Shown: in pieces, positions 44,708 through 54,010 of the stretch
How positions within the stretch are numbered: position 1 is the stretch's first letter
Layout: the number at the start of each line of letters is the position of its first letter
From: Duganella sp. BJB480
GTDB lineage: Bacteria > Pseudomonadota > Gammaproteobacteria > Burkholderiales > Burkholderiaceae_D
Assembly: GCA_003416985.1 (NCBI GenBank)
Contig: QVIN01000001.1
Coordinates: 930,001 to 994,000, forward strand
DNA: 64,000 nt
Direction of reading: 5' to 3'
The notes under the pieces: model-generated
What the model was told of the DNA's origin: nothing
What the model saw: the letters and a program-made list of their open reading frames with translations, nothing else
Databases searched by the model: none
Made by a program: the position numbers and the translations under genes

Positions 44708-45448
44708 CTAGCGGATCTCGACCTGGTAGCGGAAGTCTTCCGCCGGTCCGCGCGAGCGGCGCCATTCCAGCGGGCGCCGGTCGTAGCCGAGCGCCAGTCG
44801 TTCGATCACCACCACCGGTTTCCCGGCTTGGATGCCCAGCAGCTCGGCATCGTGGCTGCCGGCCGAATCCACCGTCAAGGTCTCCTCGGCCGACGCGATC
44901 ACTTTGCCGCACAGTGTTTCATAGAGCGGGTACAGCAAATCCGGAAAATCGGCCGGCGCGATCTTCATCAGCGCCGCGAACGCTGTCTGCGGCAGCCAGA
45001 TTTCCTCCAGCAGCACCGGCTTGTCATCGACCAGGCGCAGGCGGTCGAGGCGGATGGCCTGGGCTTTCTTTTGCAGGTCCAGCGCGGCGGCCACGGCAGC
45101 CGGCGGCGCCGCCAGCGTGCGCTTCAGGATGCGGCTGCGCGGCACTTGATGCTGCTCGCCGCGCATCTGATGGCGGAAGAAACGGAACAGCGAGGCGTCG
45201 AAAGTGGGGCGGCGGATGAAGGTGCCCCGGCCTTGGCTGCGCTCCAGCATGCCGTCGGCCACCAGCGTGTCGATCGCCTTGCGCAGCGTGCCCATGGCCA
45301 CACCGTAGTGTTTGGTCAGTTCGCCTTCGGTGGGAATCGCCGCCGTGGTCTGCCACTCGCCGCTGGAAATCCGCGCCAGCATGTCGTCGCGCACACGCTG
45401 GTACAGCGGCAGGCGGTCGTCTGCTGCGGGGACGGTCGATTTCTTCAT
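44708..45448 (-). CDS. GntR-family regulator with UTRA domain
   Basis: The 246-residue protein has an N-terminal winged helix (about 14–76, LYQRVRDDMLARISSGEW, GTLRKAIDTLVADGMLERSQGRGTF) and a C-terminal UTRA ligand-binding domain (about 95–240), the HutC subfamily layout. It is divergent from an MFS transporter gene, and a long palindrome lies over the transporter promoter. It probably represses uptake and hydrolysis of an organic acid or related compound. Confidence 0.92.
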   Translation of the reverse strand: MKKSTVPAADDRLPLYQRVRDDMLARISSGEWQTTAAIPTEGELTKHYGVAMGTLRKAIDTLVADGMLERSQGRGTFIRRPTFDASLFRFFRHQMRGEQHQVPRSRILKRTLAAPPAAVAAALDLQKKAQAIRLDRLRLVDDKPVLLEEIWLPQTAFAALMKIAPADFPDLLYPLYETLCGKVIASAEETLTVDSAGSHDAELLGIQAGKPVVVIERLALGYDRRPLEWRRSRGPAEDFRYQVEIR

Positions 45449-45520
45449 TGATATGTAGGACTATAGGGCTGGATGTGTAGCACTGTAGCCGAATATCGCG
45501 CACCAGTCCATCGGCGATGG

Positions 45521-45549
45521 TTGACATCGCCGCACTCGAGGATTACCAT
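45521..45549 (+). promoter_or_regulatory. Promoter of the MFS–amidohydrolase operon
   Basis: TTGACA (45521–45526) and TACCAT (45544–45549) have a 17-base spacer. The palindrome at 45551 covers the expected transcription start. Confidence 0.68.
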
Positions 45550-45550
45550 T

Positions 45551-45576
45551 CATTCAAACATCTATATGTTTAAATG
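45551..45576. promoter_or_regulatory. Palindromic operator for the GntR-family regulator
   Basis: CATTCAAACAT on the left pairs with ATGTTTAAATG on the right around a CTAT centre, with a single arm mismatch. It sits directly after the -10 element of the MFS operon, a repressor position. The core AAACAT-N4-ATGTTT is a perfect dyad. Confidence 0.7.
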
Positions 45577-45598
45577 ACTAAAATACGAGGAGATGGCA

Positions 45599-46873
45599 AT
45601 GTTTAACTGGTATCGGCAGGTGTCGGGGCAGGAGCGCAGGACGTTTTGGGCCTGCTTCAGCGGCTGGGGGCTGGACGCGCTGGATGTGCAGATGTTCACC
45701 CTGGCCATCCCGGCGCTGATCGCCGCGTTCGGCCTCGACAAGACCCAGGCCGGCATGATCAGCGGCGCCACGCTGGTCGCCTCGGCGCTGGGCGGCTGGA
45801 TCACCGGGGCCATTTCCGACCGTCTTGGCCGGGTGCGCACCCTGCAACTGACCATCCTGTGGTTCTCCATCTTCACCTTCCTGTGTTCCTTCGCCCAGAC
45901 CTTTCCGCAGCTGATCGTGTTGAAGGCGCTGCAAGGCTTCGGCTTCGGCGGCGAGTGGGCGGCCGGTGCGGTGCTGATGGCCGAAACGGTGCGCAGCGAG
46001 CATCGCGGCAAAGCCATGGGGACGGTGCAAAGCGCGTGGGCGGTCGGCTGGGGCGCGGCGGTGATACTCTACACCGTGCTGTTCTCCTGGCTGACGCCGG
46101 ACATGGCGTGGCGCGTGATGTTCATGCTCGGCCTGCTGCCCGCGCTGCTGGTGGTGTACGTGCGCCGCTCGATCAAGGAGCCGGCCAAGGCCGTGGCGGC
46201 TGCGGCGCCGGCAGCCGACAAGGTGCCGCTGATCGGCATTTTCTCGCCCAAGCTGTTGAAGATCACGGTGATCGGCAGCCTGCTCGGCATGGGCGCGCAC
46301 GGCGGCTACTATGCGCTGATGACCTGGCTGCCGACTTATCTGAAGACCGAGCGCCATCTGTCGGTGCTTGGCACCGGGGGCTACCTGGCGGTGATCATCG
46401 TGGCGTTCTGGATGGGCTGCATCGCCAGCGCGCAGCTGCTGGACCGCATCGGACGGCGCCGCAATGTCGCGCTGTTCGCGGTCTGCTCCACCATCACCGT
46501 GTTAGTCTACCTGCTGGTCCCGCTCGGCAATACGGCGATGCTGTTCCTCGGCTTCCCGCTGGGCTTCTTCGCGGCCGGCATCCCGGCCAGCCTGGGCGCG
46601 TTGTTCAACGAACTGTATCCGGCGCCGATACGCGGCGCCGGCGTCGGCTTCTGTTATAACTTCGGCCGCATCGCCTCGGCTGGTTTCCCGGTGCTGGTTG
46701 GCTACATGAGCAAGTCGATGCCGCTGGGGGCGGCGATCGGCATCGACGCCGCCATCGCCTACGGCGTGGTGGTGCTGACCGTGCTGATGCTGCCCGAGAC
46801 CATGGGCAAACAGATGGACGGGGAGGCGGGCAAGCCGTCCGTCCGCGCAACCCAGCCCGAGCTGGCGCCATGA
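45599..46873 (+). CDS. MFS transporter, metabolite:proton symporter type
   Basis: The 424-residue protein has twelve membrane segments and the MFS loop motif GAISDRLGRVR between segments 2 and 3. DALDVQMFTLAIPAL and FGFGGEWAAGAVLMAE are typical of the aromatic-acid or metabolite:H+ symporter group. The ATG at 45599 is six bases after AGGAG; an ATG at 45593 abuts the ribosome site and is less likely. It overlaps the amidohydrolase gene by four bases, so substrate uptake and hydrolysis are coupled. Confidence 0.9.
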   Translation: MFNWYRQVSGQERRTFWACFSGWGLDALDVQMFTLAIPALIAAFGLDKTQAGMISGATLVASALGGWITGAISDRLGRVRTLQLTILWFSIFTFLCSFAQTFPQLIVLKALQGFGFGGEWAAGAVLMAETVRSEHRGKAMGTVQSAWAVGWGAAVILYTVLFSWLTPDMAWRVMFMLGLLPALLVVYVRRSIKEPAKAVAAAAPAADKVPLIGIFSPKLLKITVIGSLLGMGAHGGYYALMTWLPTYLKTERHLSVLGTGGYLAVIIVAFWMGCIASAQLLDRIGRRRNVALFAVCSTITVLVYLLVPLGNTAMLFLGFPLGFFAAGIPASLGALFNELYPAPIRGAGVGFCYNFGRIASAGFPVLVGYMSKSMPLGAAIGIDAAIAYGVVVLTVLMLPETMGKQMDGEAGKPSVRATQPELAP

Positions 46874-47793
46874 TAACGCGCCGACATTTCAACGTGAGCT
46901 TGATGGGCCTCTCCGCCGGGATGGTGCTTGCGCCGCTGGGCGGATGCGCGACTACTCCAGGAACACAAAGATCCGATTCTATGATTGCTATCGATTGCCA
47001 CGCCCATGTATTCCTGCACACCTTGCCGATGCCGGATCCGCGCCGCGCTCCCGCCGGCTACGACGCCACGCCGGAGGCCTATCTGCGCACCCTGGATGCC
47101 AATCGGATGACCCACGGGGTACTGGTGCAGCCGAGCTTTCTTGGCCTGGACAACAGCTACATGCTGGACGTGTTGCGCGCCCATCCGACCCGGCTGCGCG
47201 GCATTGCCGTGGTGGCGCCAGGCGTGACGGCGCGGCAGCTGGACGAGATGCAGCAGGCGGGGGTGGTCGGCATCCGGCTGAACCTGATCGGCCTGCCCAC
47301 GCCGGACTTTGACAGCCCCGGCTGGCGCGCGCTGCTGGAGCAGATACGCCAGCGCGACTGGCAGGTCGAGGTGCATCAGGTGGCGGCGGGTTTGAAGCCG
47401 GTGCTGGAGCCGCTGCTTGCGGCCGGCGTCAACGTGGTGGTGGATCACTTCGGCCGTCCCAGCGCGGCGCTGGGCGTGGATGATCCGGGTTTTCATTATC
47501 TGCTTTCGCTGGGGGCGTCGCGCCAGGTGTGGGTCAAGCTTTCGGCGGCCTATCGCAACGGCGCCGCCGGCCGCGGCGAGGCGACCGCGCTGGCCGCGAT
47601 GCCCCTGTTGCTGCGGCATTTCGGCGTCGAGCGCTTGCTGTGGGGCAGCGACTGGCCACATACGCTGTTTGAAAGCACGGTACGATACGCCGAACAAAGG
47701 CGGCAACTGGAACAATTGCTGCCCTTGGAGAGCGAGCGCAGCATGGTGCTGCACCAGACGCCGGCAAGGCTGTTCCGCTTCACCGACAGATGA
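46870..47793 (+). CDS. Amidohydrolase family protein (PDC-hydrolase-like) with export signal
   Basis: The 307-residue protein is an amidohydrolase TIM barrel of the COG3618 type. Metal- and proton-handling residues appear as DCHAHVF (residues 42–48), HQVAAG, DHFGRP and WGSDWPH. Relatives hydrolyse 2-pyrone-4,6-dicarboxylate or sugar lactones. Unusually, the N-terminus reads MITRRHFNVS… then PLGGC, a twin-arginine-type and lipobox-like leader, so the enzyme may act in the periplasm. The start overlaps the MFS stop. A second ATG at residue 38 could give a leaderless cytoplasmic form. Confidence 0.85.
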   Translation: MITRRHFNVSLMGLSAGMVLAPLGGCATTPGTQRSDSMIAIDCHAHVFLHTLPMPDPRRAPAGYDATPEAYLRTLDANRMTHGVLVQPSFLGLDNSYMLDVLRAHPTRLRGIAVVAPGVTARQLDEMQQAGVVGIRLNLIGLPTPDFDSPGWRALLEQIRQRDWQVEVHQVAAGLKPVLEPLLAAGVNVVVDHFGRPSAALGVDDPGFHYLLSLGASRQVWVKLSAAYRNGAAGRGEATALAAMPLLLRHFGVERLLWGSDWPHTLFESTVRYAEQRRQLEQLLPLESERSMVLHQTPARLFRFTDR

Positions 47794-47905
47794 GCGATGG
47801 CGCGGGACACCCCTCTGTTCGTGTTTAGTGTTGGTGTGCCGCAACGATAACCCTGTCCGGCACCATTCGGCGGTACACTTGGCTCATTCCACGTGGGGAT
47901 ATGAG

Positions 47906-48709
47906 ATGACACGAATGGGTTTGTTCTTGCTTGTCGTAGGCGCGCTGGCCGGCTTGCCACAGCCTATCCACGCCCAGGCGCCGGCACTCCATCTTGCAAG
48001 TCTGCAGTGGTTGCCATACGTCGGACCTGGCCTGCCCGAGGACGGCATGTCCGGTGCGGTGGCCAAGGCCGTCAGCAAGCACTTCGGCTACGACGTCAAG
48101 ATCGACTATTTCCCCTGGAAGCGTGCGATGCAGGTCGGCGGCGCCGACCCGGACTTCATCGGTTACTTCCCCGCTTATTACACGGCGGAGCGGGCGCGCC
48201 AATGCCACTTCTCGGCGCCGATGGGCCACAGCACCGTCGGCTTTGCCGTGCTGGCCGGGGAGCCGCTGCACTGGTCTGTTCTGGACGATCTGGCGGGCGC
48301 TAAACTGGGCGTGGTGCTGGGCTATTCCAACGGCGAAGCCTTCGATGACATGGTCAAGAGCGGCAAGCTGCGGGTCGACGCGTCGGACAACGACACGATC
48401 AACTTGAAGAAGCTGCTGGCCGGGCGGGTGCGCGCGGTCGTGATCGACAAAGCCGTGCTGCGCTACCTGCTCGCCACCGAACCCGTACTCAACAAGGAGC
48501 GCGCGCGTCTGGCGTTCGATGCCCATCCACTGGCCGAGCTGACCTTGCACGTATGCTTCCAGCGCAGCGCCCTCGGACTGAAAATGCAGCAGTCTTACGA
48601 CGCCGCCTTGCTCCACACCGATATTGCGAAAATCGAAAACGCGTATTTCGACAAGCTGGACGGCATGTCGGCCGCCAAGCGCCAATTCCTTCACGAGAGC
48701 GCTCATTGA
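47906..48709 (+). CDS. Periplasmic solute-binding protein, SBP_bac_3 type, kinase-linked
   Basis: The 267-residue protein has a signal peptide (MTRMGLFLLVVGALAGLPQP, cleavage near HAQ) and a family 3 solute-binding fold (LQWLPYVGPGLPEDGMSGAVAKAVSKHFGYDVKIDYFPWKRAM). It has no permease or ATPase nearby. Its stop overlaps the TTG start of a hybrid kinase gene, so it may be a sensory binding protein for that kinase, or a ligand scavenger. Confidence 0.85.
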   Translation: MTRMGLFLLVVGALAGLPQPIHAQAPALHLASLQWLPYVGPGLPEDGMSGAVAKAVSKHFGYDVKIDYFPWKRAMQVGGADPDFIGYFPAYYTAERARQCHFSAPMGHSTVGFAVLAGEPLHWSVLDDLAGAKLGVVLGYSNGEAFDDMVKSGKLRVDASDNDTINLKKLLAGRVRAVVIDKAVLRYLLATEPVLNKERARLAFDAHPLAELTLHVCFQRSALGLKMQQSYDAALLHTDIAKIENAYFDKLDGMSAAKRQFLHESAH

Positions 48710-50879
48710 AACTGCGTGTCGCCATCGTGCTGGCCGTCGCCGTCGGGTTATTGCTGCCGGCCTCGATTAACATCTACACCACTCGCCACCGCGAGGAAGT
48801 GCAGAGACAGCGCTGGGAGTTCGAACATCGCTACCTGACCGATATCCTGGCGCTGGGCATGCAGGAGCCGCTGTGGAACGTCAATGCCGACGCCGGCCGC
48901 CCCTTGCTCGCGTCGCTGTTCGCCGACGAGCGCATCGTCGCCATCAAGGTGCGCGATCAAAGGACCGGCGACGTCCTGTCCGAAGAGTATCCAACGCGCC
49001 GGCGCGGGCGCAGCTCGCATGTGGTGCGCCAGGTCACGCGAGACGGCATGTTGATCGGCAATGTCGACCTGGAAATGGCCAGCGGCCTGCTCGACGCCGA
49101 GATCGCCAGCGAGCGGCGCTTGTTCGCGCTGACGGTGGGCAGCGCCCTGTTGTTGTCGATGCTGATGATCGTCACCCTGCTGCAACGCCGCCTGCTGGCC
49201 CCGATCAAGCGCCTGATGGGGGAGTCGGCGCGCCTGGCCGAGGGCGATTTTTCCCTGCCCTTCGTCTGGCATCGGAACGACGAGCTCGGCGCGCTGGGAC
49301 GCAGCGTCGAGCACACGCGGCGGGCGCTGCACGCCTATTTCATCGAGATCGAGGCGAAGAACATCGCCTTCCAACAAGAGATCGAGTACCGCACCCGCGC
49401 CGAGGCCGAGCTCGCGCGCCACCGCGACCACCTCGAGGAATTGGTGCGCGACCGCACCACGCAATTGCAGATCGCCAAGGAGCAGGCCGAGTTCGCCAAC
49501 CGCGCGAAGAGCACGTTTTTGGCGAGCATGACGCATGAACTGCGCACGCCGCTCAACGCGATCCTCGGTTACACCCAGATTTTGAAACGCAACAAGGCGC
49601 TCGACGAACGCCAGAGCGCCGGCCTGAACACCATCGAGCAGAGCGGCGAACATCTGCTGATGCTGATCACCGATCTGCTCGACCTCGCCAAGATCGAGTC
49701 CGGCAAATTCGAACTGCAGCTCGGACCGGTCGACATGAACGCCTTTCTCGCCGGCGTGGCGCGCATCATCCAGGTGCGCGCCGAGCAGAAGGGGCTGGCC
49801 TTCGACGTCAGCGCGCCGGCCAAGCTCGCGCCCATGCTGGTCGACGAGAAGCGCCTGCTGCAGATCCTGCTCAACCTGCTGGGCAACGCGGTCAAATTCA
49901 CCGACCAGGGCAGGGTGGCGCTGGCGGTCTCCGGCACCGGCCTGCCGGGCGCCGACGGGCGCGTCGCGATCCGGTTCGAAGTGAGCGACAGCGGCGTGGG
50001 CATGTCCGCCGATCAGCTCGACACCATCTTCCAGCCGTTCGAACAGGTGGGCGAGGCCGAGCGCAGGTTCGGCGGCACCGGCCTGGGGCTGTCGATCAGC
50101 CGGCAACTGGTACGCATGATGGACAGCGAGATCCATGTCGACAGCGCTCCCGGCGTGGGCAGCCGCTTCTGGTTCGAGCTGGAGGCCGAACCGGCCGCCG
50201 CCGTGCAGGCGCCGGCGCAGGCCGAACGGGCCGTGATCGGCTACAGCGGCGAGCGCAAGACCATCCTGATCGTCGACGACATCGCCGCCAACCGCCACGT
50301 GCTGCGCGACCTGCTGGGCGGCATGGGCTTCGACACCACGCTGGTCTGCAACGGCCAGGAGGCGGTCGACAGCGTGCGCAGGCAGGCGCCGCACGCCGTG
50401 TTGATGGACATCGTGATGCCCGTCATGGACGGCCTCGAGGCGACCCGCCAGATCCGCCGGCTGCCGGGCATGGCGAGGCTGCCGATCATCGCCATTTCCG
50501 CCAGCGTCACCAAGGAGGACCAGGACGAGAGCCTGGTGGCCGGCGCGGACGCCTTCATGACCAAACCGGTGCACCAGAACGGCCTGCTCGAGCACCTGGG
50601 CGGCCTGCTCGGGCTGGCGCTGCGCTACGAGGAGGAGGCCGCGCCGGCCGAGCGCGCGGCCGGCGCCGACCAGATGATCCCGCCCCCGCGCGCCCAGCTG
50701 GAACGGCTGCACCGCCTCGCGCGCGAGGGCGACATGCGCGCGATCCGCCAATTGGCCGACGAGATCGAGGCGTTCGATGTACGGTATGCTGCATTCGTCC
50801 AGCTGTTGCGGCAACTGACGCGGGAATACCAATCCAGGGCGCTGGTGGAATTGGCCCAGCGCTATGTGGAGGGCGCCCT

Positions 50880-50883
<4 letters not shown>
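48706..50883 (+). CDS. Hybrid sensor histidine kinase (HAMP–HisKA–HATPase–REC)
   Basis: The 725-residue protein has two membrane segments (about 5–22 and 141–160) around a small periplasmic domain, a HAMP segment, a coiled coil, HisKA with phospho-histidine 277 (MTHELRTPLNA), HATPase with NLLGNAVKFTD, and a receiver domain with HAVLMDIVMPVMDG. A short helical C-terminal tail follows. The TTG start is supported by GAGAG six bases upstream and the overlap with the binding-protein stop. It overlaps the next gene by four bases. Confidence 0.9.
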
Positions 50884-52103
<1,220 letters not shown>

Positions 52104-52125
52104 CATCCGCAAGCAGGCGCCGGCG

Positions 52126-53037
52126 TCACTCCCTGGCCAGGAACTTCACCAGTTTCGGCACCACTTCCGAGGTCGCTTCCTCCATCAGCCAATGCCCGCT
52201 GTTCTTGATGACGACGCCTTCCACATGGGTGTCGACCAGGCGCGCCTGCCGGATCAGGAATTCGCCCGAGGCCTTTTCGCCGGTGAGCACCAGCATCGGC
52301 ATCGTCAGCGGCGTTTTCATGTAGCCTTCGAAATCGACCGCGTCCTGGGCGAAGGCCCGGAACACTTCGAAGCCCGCGCGCATGTGGCCGGGTTGCGCGT
52401 ACTCGGCCGTGTAGAACTTGCGGTCGGCCTCGCTCAGGGATTTGGTTTTATCGGCGGCGAAGTCGTTCCAGAAATGCTCGAAGTAGGTGCGCTCCCGGCC
52501 TTTGACCAGCGCCAGCGGCGTCTCGCCGTAGAAATGGAAGTGCCACAAATCGCGCAGCAGCCACACGTCCTTCCAGTTGCCGACGCCCGGCAGGAAGGCG
52601 TCCATCAGCACGATCTTGCTGACTTCCTTAGGATACTGGGCCGCATAGGCGTAAGCCACCATCAGGCCGATATCGTGCCCGACGATCTTGGCCGACTTGA
52701 TGCCCAGGCTGGCCGCCAGGGCGTGCACATCCTGCGCCATCACGGACTTGGTGTAGGGGCCGGCGGGCAGCCCGGATTGGCCGAAGCCACGCAGGTCCGG
52801 CGCGATCACCAGGTGGTCTTTCGACAGCTGGGCCATCAGCGGCAGCCACATGTGGCTCGATTCCGTATAGCCGTGCATGAGGATGACGGGATCGCCTTTC
52901 CCCGCGCTCAGGTAGTGCAGGCGCACGCCGTTGGCTTCGACGAAATTACTCTTGGGTGCTTCGGCGCGCGCCGGCCCGACGGCCGCGCACAACAGCAGCA
53001 AGCCGATCTGCAGCAACTTGGTGATATTCCCTGACAT
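52126..53037 (-). CDS. Secreted alpha/beta hydrolase, epoxide-hydrolase-like
   Basis: The 303-residue protein has a signal peptide (cleavage near ARAE) and an alpha/beta-hydrolase domain. Motifs are HGYTESSHMW (55–64), the nucleophile elbow VGHDIG with aspartate 122, and a late histidine in NSGHWLMEE. An aspartate nucleophile points to epoxide hydrolases or dehalogenases rather than serine esterases. AGGAG lies before the start. It follows an SDR gene by 44 bases on the same strand. Confidence 0.88.
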   Translation of the reverse strand: MSGNITKLLQIGLLLLCAAVGPARAEAPKSNFVEANGVRLHYLSAGKGDPVILMHGYTESSHMWLPLMAQLSKDHLVIAPDLRGFGQSGLPAGPYTKSVMAQDVHALAASLGIKSAKIVGHDIGLMVAYAYAAQYPKEVSKIVLMDAFLPGVGNWKDVWLLRDLWHFHFYGETPLALVKGRERTYFEHFWNDFAADKTKSLSEADRKFYTAEYAQPGHMRAGFEVFRAFAQDAVDFEGYMKTPLTMPMLVLTGEKASGEFLIRQARLVDTHVEGVVIKNSGHWLMEEATSEVVPKLVKFLARE

Positions 53038-53081
53038 GGTGTTCTCCTGTGGTTGGATCGATGGAATCTGCATGGCCTGCA

Positions 53082-53873
53082 TCAGAAGGCGCTCTTGATC
53101 ACGCCGCCGTCCACGCGCAGCGCCGCGCCGGTGGTCGCCGACGCGAGCGGGCTGGCCACGTAGGCCACCAGCGAGGCCACCTCCTGCGGCGTGCCGAAGC
53201 GTTTGATCAGCGAAGTCGGGCGCACGTGGTCGAAGAACTCCGCCTCGATCTGCTCGAAGCTCTTGTCGCTGGCGCGCGCCATGTCCGCGACGAAGTCGCC
53301 GACGCCGCGCGATTTCGTCGGGCCCGGCAGCACGCTGTTGACCGTGATCCCGGTGCCGGCGACCGCTTCCGCCAGGCCGCGCGAGACGGCGAGCTGCGCG
53401 GTCTTGGTCATGCCGTAGTGGATCATCTCGGTGGGAATCTGCACCGCGCTCTCGCTGGAGATGAAGATGATGCGGCCCCAGTTCGCCCGCTTCATCTCGG
53501 GCAGCACCAGCCGCGCGAGGCGCACGCCGCTCAGGACATTGACGTCGAAAAAGCGCAGCCAGTCCTCGTCGGGAATATCCTCGAAGGCCTTGGGCTCGAA
53601 GATGCCGAGGTTGTTGACCAGGATGCCGATGCCGGGATGCTGCCGGACCACCTCCTTGGCCGCCTCGGCCTGGCTGAGGTCGGAGGCAAACCCGAGGACC
53701 GTGCCGTGCGTCTCCGCGCGCATGCGCTCCACCGCCTCGTCGACGCTGGCCTGGGTCCTGCCGTTGACGATCACGCTGGCGCCTTCCCGCGCCAGCGTGG
53801 ACGCGATCGCGTAGCCGATGCCGGCCGTGCTGCCGCTGACCAGCACCAGCTTGCCGTTGAGTTGTAAGTCCAT
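53082..53873 (-). CDS. SDR-family oxidoreductase
   Basis: The 263-residue protein is a short-chain dehydrogenase/reductase with cofactor motif SGSTAGIG (13–20), the NNLGIF segment, catalytic serine in FISSESA and YGMTK for the YxxxK pair. The start MDLQLNGKLVLVSG follows AAGGAG; the frame is open 19 codons upstream without family features. It lies upstream of the alpha/beta hydrolase gene and faces away from the propeller kinase gene; a shared motif lies between them. Confidence 0.9.
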   Translation of the reverse strand: MDLQLNGKLVLVSGSTAGIGYAIASTLAREGASVIVNGRTQASVDEAVERMRAETHGTVLGFASDLSQAEAAKEVVRQHPGIGILVNNLGIFEPKAFEDIPDEDWLRFFDVNVLSGVRLARLVLPEMKRANWGRIIFISSESAVQIPTEMIHYGMTKTAQLAVSRGLAEAVAGTGITVNSVLPGPTKSRGVGDFVADMARASDKSFEQIEAEFFDHVRPTSLIKRFGTPQEVASLVAYVASPLASATTGAALRVDGGVIKSAF

Positions 53874-53935
53874 GTCGATTCTCCTTGCGAATGGGGTGAT
53901 GAAAAGAGGATATCCGGGGGCGGGGGGCAAACATA

Positions 53936-53952
53936 CACCCTATCGGGTAGAT
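53936..53952. promoter_or_regulatory. Motif copy A (reverse complement of TACCCGATAGGGTG)
   Basis: CACCCTATCGGGTA lies 58 bases before the kinase start and 62 bases from the SDR start. A TATACA hexamer at 53959–53964 could be the kinase -10, which places this copy over the -35 region. Related copies occur at 56968 and 57671. Confidence 0.6.
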
Positions 53953-54010
53953 ATCTTCTATACAATCCTCAACATGAAAGTTGCGAAACTATAACTAGTA
54001 ACTAATCGGC

